From: Acrasis kona
Lineage: Eukaryota; Heterolobosea; Eutetramitea; Acrasida; Acrasidae
Assembly (NCBI GenBank): GCA_026419775.2
Contig: JAOPGA020000739.1
Location: 1 to 64,000 of the forward strand
Direction of reading: 5' to 3'
DNA length: 64,000 nucleotides
Under the pieces are notes generated by a model. That model was not told where the DNA came from, did no database searches, and was given only the letters and a program-made list of their open reading frames with translations. Numbering within the stretch: position 1 is the stretch's first letter; every line of letters begins with the position of its first letter. Below, piece after piece: positions 29,659 to 40,556 of this stretch. Both the position numbers and the translations under genes were made by a program.

Positions 29659-32270
29659 TTATTCCTGTACTAATTCTTCCCTTGTCCAATGATGTGATTG
29701 GGTCATAAAATGTTTCACGAATAATGCCTTTGCACGTAAGTCATTCGAATTGGCCTGTAGCTGTGGATAATTCAATGGTGGTCTCAAAATGACTCTAGAA
29801 AAGATGATGGCTAGTGTGTCAATGCTCGAGTGATTCTCGTTCGAGTGCTTCAATACCTCTCTCAAAAAGGCCATCACGTAGTGAAAGGTATCAAAGTGAG
29901 CCTTTGGTAGTTTAGTAATCAAGTGAACACAAGCACCTGCGTTACTGCTGGTTTCGATGCTCATTCGATAATATCGATGCGGTATCAACGGATCGTACAA
30001 GCTCTCCAAAAATCCAACGAATGCCTCTGCCACGCTGTGCACGCTCACATTGTCATCGAACGGCAGGTGATGATCCAATTGTCTACGTATCTGATGCACC
30101 TGTTCGGTGATGCCGGCCTCTTGGAATAAATCAGCCTCCTTGATGCCATATCGATACAACCAATCCACCAATCTCCACAAACACTCTGGCACTTGTTGAT
30201 CGAGCGCAATGCCATAAACACTCACCTGATACTTGCCAGTCACGGTGATAAAGTGATCTCTTCCTTGTTTCAAGTGCAAGATCAAAATATCGTCAAGATC
30301 AGGTTGGTCCATGAGTTGATGAGCCATGTGAGAGTCCACTTTGAGCGTCACCTTAATCACCATGGATTCGTGGGGCATGATGATGCCTCCGATGGGCTCT
30401 ATTTTGATCCATGGCTTGTGTGGATAATCTTCGCCTGGCTTTGGAACGAATATAAACTCACACACCACCTGTCCAGTATTTTCGAGCGTCATTTCGCATA
30501 CTTTGGGCGAATTGTACTCGACGGTATCGAATTGTAACATTTGTGTGGACAATTGAATCTCTGGCAACATGTCGTTCTCCAACTTGTCCAACATTTTGAT
30601 CAATTCTCTATATAGTTGCTTGTACTTGTCCTGCACGATGATTTTGATGGGCACCTTGAAGCAGCTCACGATGGGTTTGTGGTCGCTAATCATAAAGGTG
30701 TTGTGCATGGAGTAATACAATTGCTGAATGCCGCCCACCTTATGTACGTCCTTCCACAGGATGCGATCCGTGTAGCTGGGCGTTCTCTTCTTTTCGCTCG
30801 TGTCGTAAATGTTAGTGCCCGCGTCAAATTTGTAACTGGGCATAAAAGTGATGGTTCCCTCTTCGTATCCAACGAATACCCTATTGTTCTTCTTTTCAAT
30901 CACTAATTGATCATGAGCCAATAAATGCGAAATTTGATTGTCGCAGATGGCTTGTCTGGTATCTGCGTCGCTGAGCGTTAGTCGATAGTTCAAATCGCCG
31001 AACCAGAATATAAAGTCGATGCTCTCGTCGTCGTCAATGTGACATCGTTGTGATAAATCTGCAAAGTTTTGGTTGCGCTTGCTGGTGCCGCCGGTGTGTG
31101 CGGCCAAATGAGATGTGACCAAGCACACGGTGCTCGAGTAGAGCTTGAATTGACAAGTGATGGCGCCCTTGTTTCCCAACATGCCCATGATGCCGACTCC
31201 TTCAATGTGCGATTTGAGATCCTGCACATGCTCCAAATGTTCTTCCTTGATGAACACGATCAAATAGATGCCCACCAATTGTTTGCTCAATAAACAAACG
31301 TACTTGTGACTGGTGCACGAGTTGACCGTGTCGGTTATTATTTTGGTCCATTGATCTGATATTTTTGTTTCTTGCGTCAAGAGTGCGCCGGCAGTCATGT
31401 CGATTTCTTGAAGTCCCACCGCATACACATCGGCTGCTTCGTCTTCGTTGATGCGAAGCCATGAGGAGACCAGGTGGTTAGGTATTTTGCTATTCACGTT
31501 CCAAGTTCCAATTACGAACGTCAATGGTCTTTTTTCTGTGAATTGGTCCTCCTTGTTTTGTAGTTGCTTGGCTATCCAATCTTCCTTGATGGCTACGGAG
31601 GTGCGGAAGTCTGACGTTTGATCCTCTAATGAGCGGGTTAATGGTCATTGTTCGTGTAAAAATGTTACGTTTTTTATCATTGTCGCTAATCATCATTCTT
31701 TGTTCCGCTTTGGAGGTCTCTTTTTCCAAGTTCTGGTCTGGCTCTGTGTATTTGGTATAGAACTCTGCCCACGTGTAGGTGTCAAAATCAAAGTCGGTGT
31801 CCTCTTGATTGGGTGCCACGTGAGTGTTGACTACTTTGACTGCGTTGGTCAGGGCATTTATCACGCTCCACATGGTGCTCACGCTGGTAGATTCGAAGGA
31901 GAAGCTAAAAATGTTACCATTTTAATGGAGCGGAACACGTACAGTGCTGTGTTTTCTTTGAAGAATAAATCAAATTGTAGTTCGCTGACGATCTTTAATC
32001 CAAAATCGTCCTTCTTTAAAAGGCGGAACGACATTATACGTATAGCTGTATCATATTCTTCTTTTGCCTTTTCGAACAATATCAATCTGCTTTTAATGAA
32101 TGCTTTTTATATTGGTTCTCTTACGCCATCTCATGAGGACTTCGTCGGTTAGCGACCAAGCACAGCAGGACTTTGGCCTTTGTTTCTTTTTGGAGAATAA
32201 GTTCGGCCAACAACTTGCACTCCTCTGTTGTATTCAAGTAGGTTTCGACCTGCTGTTTGATCCTCTTCAT
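29659..32270 (-). CDS. OCRL/INPP5B-type inositol polyphosphate 5-phosphatase
   Basis: Four exons (32270-32125, 32089-31943, 31904-31669, 31625-29659) with introns of 35, 38 and 43 nt give 831 residues. Order: an N-terminal PH-like domain ending in the helix VSTMWSVINALTNAV, then the 5-phosphatase domain (FVIGTWNVN, VGLQEID, GNKGAITCQF, FWFGDLNYRL, PSYTDRILW, SDHKPIVSCF), an ASH domain (about residues 490-620) and a RhoGAP-like domain. The enzyme removes the 5-phosphate from PI(4,5)P2 on Golgi, endosomes and clathrin structures. The RhoGAP loop reads LFQEAG, with Gln where active GAPs have Arg, as in human OCRL. It is probably a GTPase-binding module. All exon joins keep frame exactly. Confidence 0.95.
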
Positions 32271-32670
32271 AAATCGTTTATTGTTTTAGTAACTTCTGGT
32301 CAACTTTAATCAACAGAAGATGCCCGCAGACATACGCGAAAGCTGATGAATAGACCTTTTACGTTTGGATTTGTTGAAAGTTTAAGAAAAACAATGAATT
32401 CGTCCTAAACAAGAAGATTTTGATAAATTTTGAAGAAAGTGTCATCAATTAATTATTCAAAAAAGATTTTTCTTGAGGACTTCTCTCATTCTGTAGAGTT
32501 CAAGGAAAATTTGTTCAGGTAGAACAGGAGCCACCGGAACAAAACACGTGTAGTGCTCAAAACAGATGTTTTGGCTTTAGGTGTAGCACTTTCGCCATCG
32601 TGATGAACAAGAATCACTTGTAACAAAATATGGAACGTATCAATTATTTTTAATATTTTTACATGTTTCA
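32271..32670. other. Spacer between two minus-strand genes
   Basis: It holds the 3' flank of OCRL's right-hand neighbour and the promoter side of OCRL. No other feature seen. Confidence 0.35.
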
Positions 32671-35193
32671 TTAATCGTGAGAGAACCGGTCGCACCTTTG
32701 GTCTTTTATAATACACGCCAGTATGGGGACCCCTACTTTTTCATTATTGTTTCCTTTCAACTGTAGCTGTTTACAAATATCCATGAGTCTAGCCGTCACC
32801 CTATCCTCTGGCACTTGCTGCAAAAATGTTTGGAACTTTTCGACCGCACTAAACCAATCCTTCTTCATCATCAAGTTGAAGGCAATGTTACAAATATCAT
32901 ACTTCCTCGACGCTTGCTGCTTCTCCAACTCATACATCCACTCATCATCTTGTTCCTCTTTAGCCTCGAGTAATTCAAACACACCGTCACAAGATAATTT
33001 ATTCTTTTTCGCAACCACCAAGTTGTCAATCTGTCTTGTAACATATTGGTCTTTACAATTCTTGGCAGCCGTAGAATTCATTAACGAAAATGTGGACCAC
33101 TCAACACAAAGCAGTGCTAAACTATGTGCATACTCTTCTATCTCTCCAAATACGGAATGATTCCTTCTATCCGTATTACCTATGTTACCAGCAAAGCACA
33201 AACCAGACGCTATACCACAAACGACGGTAATTTCATCTGATATGGTCTGTCTATCTCTTTGTTCCTGCAATCCTCTCTTTAGCATAATGCAAGCATTGGC
33301 CGCCTGCGCAGAATGATTCTTAATCTTCGAAGTTGTATTCCAAGATAGTTTGAAACAAGAATGATCAAAACTAACCAAATCACCTCTGGTCCTGGTCACC
33401 AACTTTGAGATTTCGGTGAAAATCTTACCATGCTGGGCAATGGCATCCTTCTCCGAATATTTTTCTATAATCTCGTTTAGGTTAATAATCTTTACGATCA
33501 TGATGGTTGCAATCTTGCTCTCTATACCCAAAGAAAAGAGCTGATTATTCCTAGCAGGATTCTTTGGTGTCTGAACCTTATCAAAATTGAAAGTATCCAA
33601 AAAATTCGGATTTGGATTTGTGTCAATCAACTCCAACGATACTCTTTGTGACACAGTAGATTGTTCTTCGTCGCTAGAATCACCAAAATCTCGATGAAGG
33701 ATGTGACTGGGTAAAAATGATTTGTACTCCTTCAATCTACATACTAGCTCATAAAAAGCGCTCTGTACGCTTCTTATTTCTGTGAATATTGATAGAGAAT
33801 ATCCCTCATTAATGATTTGATCCAATTGCATGTTATCTACCATGCTAATTTTCTTGACCAGTAGATAAAGTGATCTGGTGATGAACAGAGCAGATACTAC
33901 TCCCAATATGATGCTCAAAAATGCAATGAAGCCGGATGATGTAGCTACCAAAATGAGCCACCCTATATATTTACCTATAAAAGAGCTCTCTGTTACAACC
34001 AGCACTACAATCCAATCCAGTCCGTACCCATCAGATATGTGCTTAAAGTTGATAAGCATTCTGGTTGACCCTCTTCCCTCTAGTAGCCCCTCTTGGCTCT
34101 GACCGACAGCTTTCCCGATCATGGTAAAATTTCTACCATATATGTTTTGTATGCTCTCCACAGCTTCTCTAGCTAGTACATTATTATATTGGTCTGCGCC
34201 AATCAACAGCTTTTTTTCGGGGTCATAAATAGGATTAGCTTCAGAGTCACTAGAGGCTATCAGATTCCCAGTGCTCTTTTCTATAATGACGAGAACTGAC
34301 CCCGTTATGGACTCAGAGTAGGTTTGAAGGTCGGAATTTAACGTCATCGCATTAAAGTACCCCACCGAAAATGAGTCTATGGACCCATTTCTGTAGTAGG
34401 GAGAAATGTATGGTACTAGAATTGGACACGTGATGGGTGCTCCTGGTGATAATCTTATACATGAATCGAATAAATATGCCGACGATATTGAGCTTGTCGG
34501 CTTTAATATGCCCAATGTTTGTGCTTTTGTGGGTCCGAATGGAACAGCGAACGTGGTGCTGACTGTCTCTAACTGATCAATGGTATTGAATACAAAGTCG
34601 TCCGAACTTGTATAGGGCGGCCAAGAGTAAAACCATAACCCTCCTACGCCCACTGAGCCTGCATATCCCATAACTTTGATGGTGTTGTTGGACATATCCC
34701 ACATCGAGAAAATATGATAGTTTGTGGGCATTTGAGTCCATATGGCTTGGTTAACGGACCAAAGCTCTGATTTTGTTGCATTAAAGTCTACAAGTCAGAT
34801 AAGTGTAACGCGAATGCAATAGTTACCTCCGGGCAATAAATTATTAATTTTTAACGTTATTAACATGTCTGCATAAATTCTTATCGGAAGCACTTTCTGC
34901 AGTACTAAATCTCCTATTCCGCTAATTACATTATTTCGAAGTCTTATGGTCATGTCTGTCAAAATTACGCTATTGACAGCTACCCAAGTCGCTGTTACAG
35001 CTAGAATAACAAAGCTTAAAAGAACTATAATAAATGTCATTATGAACCCTACAGAGCAAAACATGTTCACAATCTTCTGCCTCGGTCTAGGCTGAAAATT
35101 ATTGCTTCTGGGCGAAGAGAAGAACTCATCTGGCAAACCTTGAGTCTCTTCTGGGTTAGAAGGTAATATCCTTCCCTTCCCTTTGTTGTTCAT
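32671..35193 (-). CDS. Two-pass membrane receptor with degenerate nucleotidyl cyclase domain
   Basis: Two exons (35193-34827, 34787-32671) with a 39-nt intron give 827 residues. A first transmembrane helix (about 45-70) and a second (about 400-430) enclose a large extracellular or lumenal region resembling a Cache-type sensor. A HAMP-like linker and then a class III cyclase-like domain (about 535-715) follow. Its recognisable blocks are IATIMIVKIINLNEI, VSFDHSCFKLSW and CGIASGLCFAGNIGN with FGEIEEYAHSLALL. The usual first metal-binding Asp (F-x-D-I) is replaced in MIVKIINL, and the FGD-x-VN block reads FGEIEEYA. Catalysis is therefore doubtful, and it may be a regulatory pseudocyclase. The C-terminus is TPR-like (FNLMMKKDWFSAVEKF). 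Confidence 0.8.
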
Positions 35194-35393
35194 GGTTAAC
35201 TGCTAGAATGCTGTTGTAAGAAAGTATTTATAAAAAAGTACTTAAAAGGGTGCCTTGTCCCGTTTTGTTAATCCGATATCTAGATTTAGTTAGGTTTGTG
35301 TTGTAGGAAACGCGCACAGAATAATAATGATGCCTAGGTGCGCAAGTTAACTAGCTAGTTGGTTCATAGTTCATATTTTTATTATGTTTCACA

Positions 35394-35708
35394 TTACAAC
35401 AACGACCCTTTAATTACTTTCTGAATGTGCTCATAGCTGGCGGCTTGGATAGTTGTATTTTTTTCGTATGCTCGTTCCTTTAAAACTCCTTTGTAATATT
35501 GTATCGGTCCACAGTCTACCATCAAAAATGTAACAATTAAATCTTCTTTGTGATTAACTCGGGTTCCCTTGAACTGTTGCGTTGTGTTTATTGTTATTAC
35601 TTCCAAAGTGTGGATATGTAAATGGAAGAGAACGCATCCATGTTTGAAAGTTATGTTAATGTACGAAGGACATGTACTAGTGTCATGAAACGAATGCCCG
35701 ATGATCAA
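35394..35708 (-). CDS. Small protein of unknown function
   Basis: The 104-residue frame begins MIIGHSFHDTSTCPSYIN and is open to its end without low complexity. It contains alternating strand-like segments (HGCVLFHLHIHTLEVITI, LIVTFLMVDCGPIQYYKG) and a C-terminal helix (YEHIQKVIKGSLL), so a small alpha/beta fold is plausible. I recognise no family. It lies 102 bp from, and divergent to, the beta-adaptin start. Confidence 0.45.
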   Translation of the reverse strand: MIIGHSFHDTSTCPSYINITFKHGCVLFHLHIHTLEVITINTTQQFKGTRVNHKEDLIVTFLMVDCGPIQYYKGVLKERAYEKNTTIQAASYEHIQKVIKGSLL

Positions 35709-35810
35709 AAATGTACAAAAATTTAGTTACTCGATGCTTCTCATCCCCTTATCACTTTGTTACAACCAATCAAACCATTTAAAATTTGGTAAACCCGACA
35801 CCATACGATC

Positions 35811-38570
35811 ATGTCTACACCAGCAAAAGGGGCACCAGGTTTCTTCTCATCTCAAAACAAGAGAAGCGAAATCAACGAATGGCGCTTAATGTTAAGCAAC
35901 GAGAAAGAGGGTGTACGTAAGGACGCCGTCAAGAAGGTTATCGCAGCCATGACTGTTGGAAAGGACGTCCAAATGCTCTTCTCTGACGTGGTTAAATGCG
36001 TACAAACCAATAACATTGAGTTGAAGAAGCTTGTATACCTCTACATCATGAACTATGCAAAGACACAGCCAGATTTGGCCATTCTAGCCGTTAATACTTT
36101 CGAAAAGGACGCCACGCATCCAAACCCACTCATTAGAGGTTTGGCCGTCCGCACCATGGGTTGCATTCGTGTCGGAAAAATTGTAGAGTACCTCGCCGAT
36201 CCATTAAGAAGAGCCATCAAGGACAAGGACCCCTACGTCCGCAAGACGAGCGCCGTCGCAATCGCAAAGCTCTTTGACATTGACAAGCAGATGGCCATCG
36301 AACAAGGTTTCATTGAATCCCTACACGAGCTACTCACCGATCCAAATCCCATGGTCGTAGCCAACGCCGTCAAGGCCTTGAGCGAAATCGCAGAGAACTC
36401 CGAGCAGGTCACTCTCGACTTCACTCCAGACATTATTCGCACTCTAGGAGCCGCTCTGAACGAATGCACGGAGTGGGGTCAAGTGTTCATCCTGGATGCA
36501 TTGAGCACGTACAATCCACGCGACGAAAAGGAAGCATTAGAAATATCGGACAGAGTGGTGCCTAGATTACAACACGCCAACAGTGCGGTCGTGCTCAGCA
36601 GCGTGAAGGTCATCCTTCGCATGATGAGATGGGTCGGCAACGCAGATGAGGTCAAGAATTTGTCCAAAAAGATGAGCGCTCCCCTCGTCACTCTATTGAG
36701 CAGCGAACCAGAGATTCAATACGTAGCGCTCAGGAACATTGATTTGATCGTCCAACGCAGGCCGGGCATCTTGGCCAAGGACATTAAAATGTTCTTCTGC
36801 AAGTACAACGATCCCATCTACGTCAAGTTGGAAAAGTTGGAGATCATGATCAAGTTGGCGTCGGAAAGAAACATTGACACGGTCCTGTTGGAATTCAAGG
36901 AGTATGCGACCGAAGTGGACGTCGAATTCGTCAGGAGAAGCGTGAGAGCCATCGGAAGATGTGCCATCAAATTGGAACGCGCCGCTCAAAAGTGCATCGA
37001 CGTGCTGTTGGATCTGATCCTCACCAAGGTCAACTATGTCGTCCAGGAGGCCATCATCGTGATCAAGGACATTTTCCGTAGGTACCCCAATCGTTACGAA
37101 AAGATCATCGGCACCCTATGTGCCAACTTGGAAACGCTAGACGAACCGGAAGCAAAAGCAAGCATGATTTGGATCATTGGAGAGTACGCGGGTAACATTG
37201 AGAATGCAGACGAATTGTTGGAGATCTTCGTGGAGACCTTCCACGACGAAACGCCACAGGTGCAATTACAATTACTGACGGCCACCATGAAATTATTCTT
37301 GCGCAGGCCAGAAGTGACTCAAGATTTGGTCAAACAAGTATTGAAGCTGTGCACCGACGAGAGCGAGAATCCAGATTTGCGCGATCGTGGATACGTGTAT
37401 TGGAGATTGTTGTTGAGCGATCCAGCAGCAGCGAAGAACATTGTGTTGGCGGAGAAACCAGTGATCAGCGACGACACCAGCACGTTACCAAAAAACATTT
37501 TGGACGACCTGATCAATCACATTGCCACATTGAGCAGCGTGTATCACAAATCACCAGAATTGTTCGTGAGCGATTACAAGAAGAAATCATCCACATTACC
37601 CAACCGATCTCCATCTCCACCTCCATCACAATCCAATCAAGATGTATTCGGAACATCTCAACAACAACTACCACCACCAACCACAACAACGAACAAATCG
37701 ACCGACTTGTTGGGAGGTCTTGATGAATTATTGGGAGGAATCACCACCACCGCACCCATTCCCACATCTCGTCAATCTCATCCATCCGACGATCCATTCG
37801 GATTGGACAGCATGATGATGCCAGATTCAAATTACCAACAATCATCATCTTCGCCCATGGTCAAATCCATTCCAAAGAATTTATTACTGAGCGCACAAAA
37901 GGGTCAAGGATTAGAAATTTACGGAGCGGTCGTCAACCAACAAGGTTCCATCAAGTACTCTCTATCGCTCTCCAACCAATCTCAACAAACGCTGACTGGA
38001 TTCGCAGTCAAATTCAATCAAAATTGTTGGGGATTGGCACCCACCGGTCCGCTCAACTGTCCAGCGTTGTACCCTGGTCAAACGGAAAACGTAATGTTGC
38101 CGTTGGGCAGACAATCACAGGCCAATACCACCAAGAAGAACAACATTCTTCAAGTGGCCATCAAGACGCCACAATTCCCACAGCCCGTTTATTTCCAAGA
38201 TAAATTCAACATGACCGTCTTGTTCGAGAATCACGGTAAATTGGGCGAACAAGATTTTTTGAATGCGTGGGGATCGTTACCCGACGAATTGGCGACCGAA
38301 TTGGTTCCCACTCAACCGGGGTGGAACAAGGAGGATGTGCGCGGCGTGTTGGCTGGTCACAACGTGTTTTATGTCGCCAATCACTCGGATCAAACGGCGG
38401 TGAATTATTATTATAGCGCCAAGTTTGTATTCGATGGTCAGGAGTATGTGGTGGTGATGGAGCTCATGTTCCCTAACGGATCGAATCGATTCAACTTGAG
38501 CGTAAAGATTGCCGATATGACATTTGCTGCCGTGATTAGCGAAAATATTTCCAGTTTATTGTTACAATAA
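35811..38570 (+). CDS. Beta-adaptin of the AP-1/AP-2 clathrin adaptor complexes
   Basis: Single exon, 919 residues, close to the usual 900-950. The armadillo-like trunk covers about residues 15-590 (SEINEWRLMLSNEKEGVRKD, YLYIMNYAKTQPDLAIL, NPLIRGLAVRTMGCIRV, DPYVRKTSAVAIAKLFDID). A Pro/Ser/Gln-rich hinge with DLLGGLDELLGG follows near residue 640. The C-terminal appendage starts near 690 (GLEIYGAVVNQQGSIKYSLS) and includes the beta2-adaptin platform subdomain. The protein is the large subunit that binds clathrin and dileucine cargo at the plasma membrane or TGN. AP-1 and AP-2 beta cannot be told apart, and many protists share one. I see no exact clathrin box (L-L-x-L-D) in the hinge. The 3' end overlaps the neighbouring minus-strand frame by 35 bp. 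Confidence 0.96.
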   Translation: MSTPAKGAPGFFSSQNKRSEINEWRLMLSNEKEGVRKDAVKKVIAAMTVGKDVQMLFSDVVKCVQTNNIELKKLVYLYIMNYAKTQPDLAILAVNTFEKDATHPNPLIRGLAVRTMGCIRVGKIVEYLADPLRRAIKDKDPYVRKTSAVAIAKLFDIDKQMAIEQGFIESLHELLTDPNPMVVANAVKALSEIAENSEQVTLDFTPDIIRTLGAALNECTEWGQVFILDALSTYNPRDEKEALEISDRVVPRLQHANSAVVLSSVKVILRMMRWVGNADEVKNLSKKMSAPLVTLLSSEPEIQYVALRNIDLIVQRRPGILAKDIKMFFCKYNDPIYVKLEKLEIMIKLASERNIDTVLLEFKEYATEVDVEFVRRSVRAIGRCAIKLERAAQKCIDVLLDLILTKVNYVVQEAIIVIKDIFRRYPNRYEKIIGTLCANLETLDEPEAKASMIWIIGEYAGNIENADELLEIFVETFHDETPQVQLQLLTATMKLFLRRPEVTQDLVKQVLKLCTDESENPDLRDRGYVYWRLLLSDPAAAKNIVLAEKPVISDDTSTLPKNILDDLINHIATLSSVYHKSPELFVSDYKKKSSTLPNRSPSPPPSQSNQDVFGTSQQQLPPPTTTTNKSTDLLGGLDELLGGITTTAPIPTSRQSHPSDDPFGLDSMMMPDSNYQQSSSSPMVKSIPKNLLLSAQKGQGLEIYGAVVNQQGSIKYSLSLSNQSQQTLTGFAVKFNQNCWGLAPTGPLNCPALYPGQTENVMLPLGRQSQANTTKKNNILQVAIKTPQFPQPVYFQDKFNMTVLFENHGKLGEQDFLNAWGSLPDELATELVPTQPGWNKEDVRGVLAGHNVFYVANHSDQTAVNYYYSAKFVFDGQEYVVVMELMFPNGSNRFNLSVKIADMTFAAVISENISSLLLQ

Positions 38571-39489
38571 AATTGAGTTTTTTGTAAGACCGCGTTGATT
38601 CATTGTAAAGTGGCTGGTGGGGTACGTCGATGATTTCTTGTCTTTTTTGTTGGTCCTTGATGTAGTGGAAGGTGGCGTGTTGGGAGTAGTCGATGCCGAA
38701 TCCTATGCTGGGCGGTATGGATGACATGTGTTTGATGTAGACGAAGGGCGTTTGTCGTGCGATTCCTAGGGATGCTAGTATGTGGGGTATGCAGTTGGCT
38801 AGCGTGACGTCGTAGTATTCAATCTTTTTTTGAGCGTCTGTGCAAGAATCGTAGTACTTTACGATGGCGCTTGCCGCAAATAGATTGATGAGTATGCCTC
38901 CGCCTCCAAAGATTTTTGTTCCGTCTGGATGTCCTGCTCCAGCGATTATGAACTCTTGATTTAGCTGATTCAAACTTGATATGATTTTGAAGAGATTGTG
39001 CGGTATTACAAATGTGTCGTCGTCGGTAATGAGAAACCACTTTACTGTGGTGTCCTTCCTTGTTTGAGCGAGTGCATGCATAATAAATAACGAATTAATA
39101 AATCTGAATTGAGCTGAATGGTAGTCATCTCCTGAGCCACGTGCATCGAGTACACGAACAGTGTTTGTTCTAGGCAGATTGCCTATACTTGAATTACTGG
39201 ATGTAAAAATGAAGTTGTTGTATGGATTTAAATATTGCAACCAGCATTCATAAGATGATTTGGCGAGTTCAATGTTCTTGTTTCCAGTAATCATTGCGGT
39301 GTAGAGCACACTTGTTGCAGAAATATGATTTGTATATTTGTTTGGTGATATATCAACATTTTTGAGTATATTAAAAGATGAAGGAGATGTAGTTATGTTT
39401 CTATTTCTTCCATAGTGCCATTTCGTGAGTAGTAGCAACCAGCACAGGCAACATATCGTGAACAATGCAATGTATACTTTCTTTTTCAT
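38536..39489 (-). CDS. Type II membrane glycosyltransferase, Fringe/galactosyltransferase-like
   Basis: Single exon, 317 residues. A lysine-flanked N-terminal signal anchor (VYIALFTICCLCWLLLL, residues 5-21) is followed by a stem and a lumenal catalytic domain. Key blocks are KWFLITDDDTFVIPHNL, where the DDD supplies the metal-binding DxD, GAGHPDGTKIFGGGGILINL, and YDVTLANCIPHILASLGI. These correspond to the GT31 Fringe/DUF604 pattern. It probably transfers GlcNAc, Gal or Glc to glycoproteins in the Golgi. The donor and acceptor are not predictable. The stop codon lies inside the 3' end of the beta-adaptin gene on the other strand. Confidence 0.82.
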   Translation of the reverse strand: MKKKVYIALFTICCLCWLLLLTKWHYGRNRNITTSPSSFNILKNVDISPNKYTNHISATSVLYTAMITGNKNIELAKSSYECWLQYLNPYNNFIFTSSNSSIGNLPRTNTVRVLDARGSGDDYHSAQFRFINSLFIMHALAQTRKDTTVKWFLITDDDTFVIPHNLFKIISSLNQLNQEFIIAGAGHPDGTKIFGGGGILINLFAASAIVKYYDSCTDAQKKIEYYDVTLANCIPHILASLGIARQTPFVYIKHMSSIPPSIGFGIDYSQHATFHYIKDQQKRQEIIDVPHQPLYNESTRSYKKLNFIVTINWKYFR

Positions 39490-39944
39490 TAATAACCCGC
39501 TGCACCAAATAAATCACCATCTACTTTCCTTAAAAAACAAAGAATCAATCAGGATGTCGTCCGAGTTGACTCGACAAAAATTACTTCTACTAAACAATCT
39601 GTATTAGGATCAGTGCTTCATGTCCTATTCTCCTGAGAGTTTGGTCTACACCCTTGGCGAATGTGTGTATCCTCCCAAGAACTGGTAGCCTCAAGAAACT
39701 TCTGGTTGAGGCGAAGCGAACGCTCCTTTTATCAAACGTGTAAAATTAGGATCTCTATATTCACCTCCACGCTTCTACTCATAAGTTGACACTTTGTTTG
39801 GGTATCGACGATACAGTAAATCAATGACTATTTGTAAACAAATTTTAACTACAAAGTTCTATTAATAGATTCAACCGTTAAATACGATAAAGGCGAATTA
39901 AATAATTGTATTAATATAGTTACATCTTAATGTTTTTTTATATT
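39490..39944. other. Intergenic spacer with a G+C-richer island
   Basis: Between about 39604 and 39728 the base composition rises well above the flanks, and no ORF longer than 20 codons explains it; see the separate ncRNA candidate. The remaining parts are AT-rich. Confidence 0.35.
39640..39730 (+). ncRNA. Candidate structured RNA ending in a T run
   Basis: Three nested inverted repeats follow one another on the plus strand. TACACCC pairs roughly with TGTGTGTA. CCTCAAGAA pairs with TCTGGTTGAGG. GCG/CGC closes AAGCGAA. A CCTTTT run follows at 39724-39729, as at Pol III terminators. I cannot match it to U1-U6, 7SL, RNase P or a box H/ACA pattern, and no tRNA-like A or B box is clear. This is structural suspicion only. 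Confidence 0.25.
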
Positions 39945-40556
39945 TTACATGTTTGCCGGTGACATTGGTACAGCATAATCTGTTTCTCTTGGGCTGAGTA
40001 GCTTTTTGTGTATATGCAAAATTGTTGTGTTTTGAAAATTGATAAACTTCGGGGCGTCAACGGGTGATTGTAGATCAAATTGTAGTAGCCTTATTGTTTT
40101 GAGTACTATACTAGCCACTGACGGTATTATGTCATGTTGGTGTAAAAATGTTTCGTTCGACCAGGACGGTATATCAACTTGTATCCAGCTAGCTTCCAAT
40201 GCATCAGATAGTGCAATGGGATTGATGAGTTTTTCACAACCAGGCCGTATTATTGCGCAGCACGAAACATGTACAAAGTGATAGTCTACTGTTCCGGTAG
40301 AGCTTTTATATAATGTATCGACGCACGACATGGGTTCAGAGTAGATCAAATGGTTACGCGATATGTTTACTTCTTCTTCGGTTTCTCTCATAGCACAATC
40401 TATAACGTTCTCTCCCCACTCCAAGTGACCACCAGGCAGGGACCACTTCCCTTTATCTGGATTCTTTCCTCTCCTTATCATCAAAACCTCGCATTTGTTG
40501 CTTTCAGCGAATCGTATAATAGCTGTGGACACTCCAACCTTTGGGTGTTTGCTCAT
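39945..40556 (-). CDS. Nudix hydrolase
   Basis: Single exon, 203 residues. The Nudix box spans about residues 42-64: GGHLEWGENVIDCAMRETEE, then EVNI. The glutamates needed for metal binding are all present (RExxEE). The usual glycine near the end of the box is asparagine, a tolerated change. The start KVGVSTAIIRF and the middle KGKWSLPGGH resemble plant/bacterial MutT-like and NUDT15-like enzymes that clean oxidised or non-canonical nucleoside diphosphate compounds. The extra 70 residues at the C-terminus have no recognised domain. The substrate is unknown. Confidence 0.9.
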   Translation of the reverse strand: MSKHPKVGVSTAIIRFAESNKCEVLMIRRGKNPDKGKWSLPGGHLEWGENVIDCAMRETEEEVNISRNHLIYSEPMSCVDTLYKSSTGTVDYHFVHVSCCAIIRPGCEKLINPIALSDALEASWIQVDIPSWSNETFLHQHDIIPSVASIVLKTIRLLQFDLQSPVDAPKFINFQNTTILHIHKKLLSPRETDYAVPMSPANM

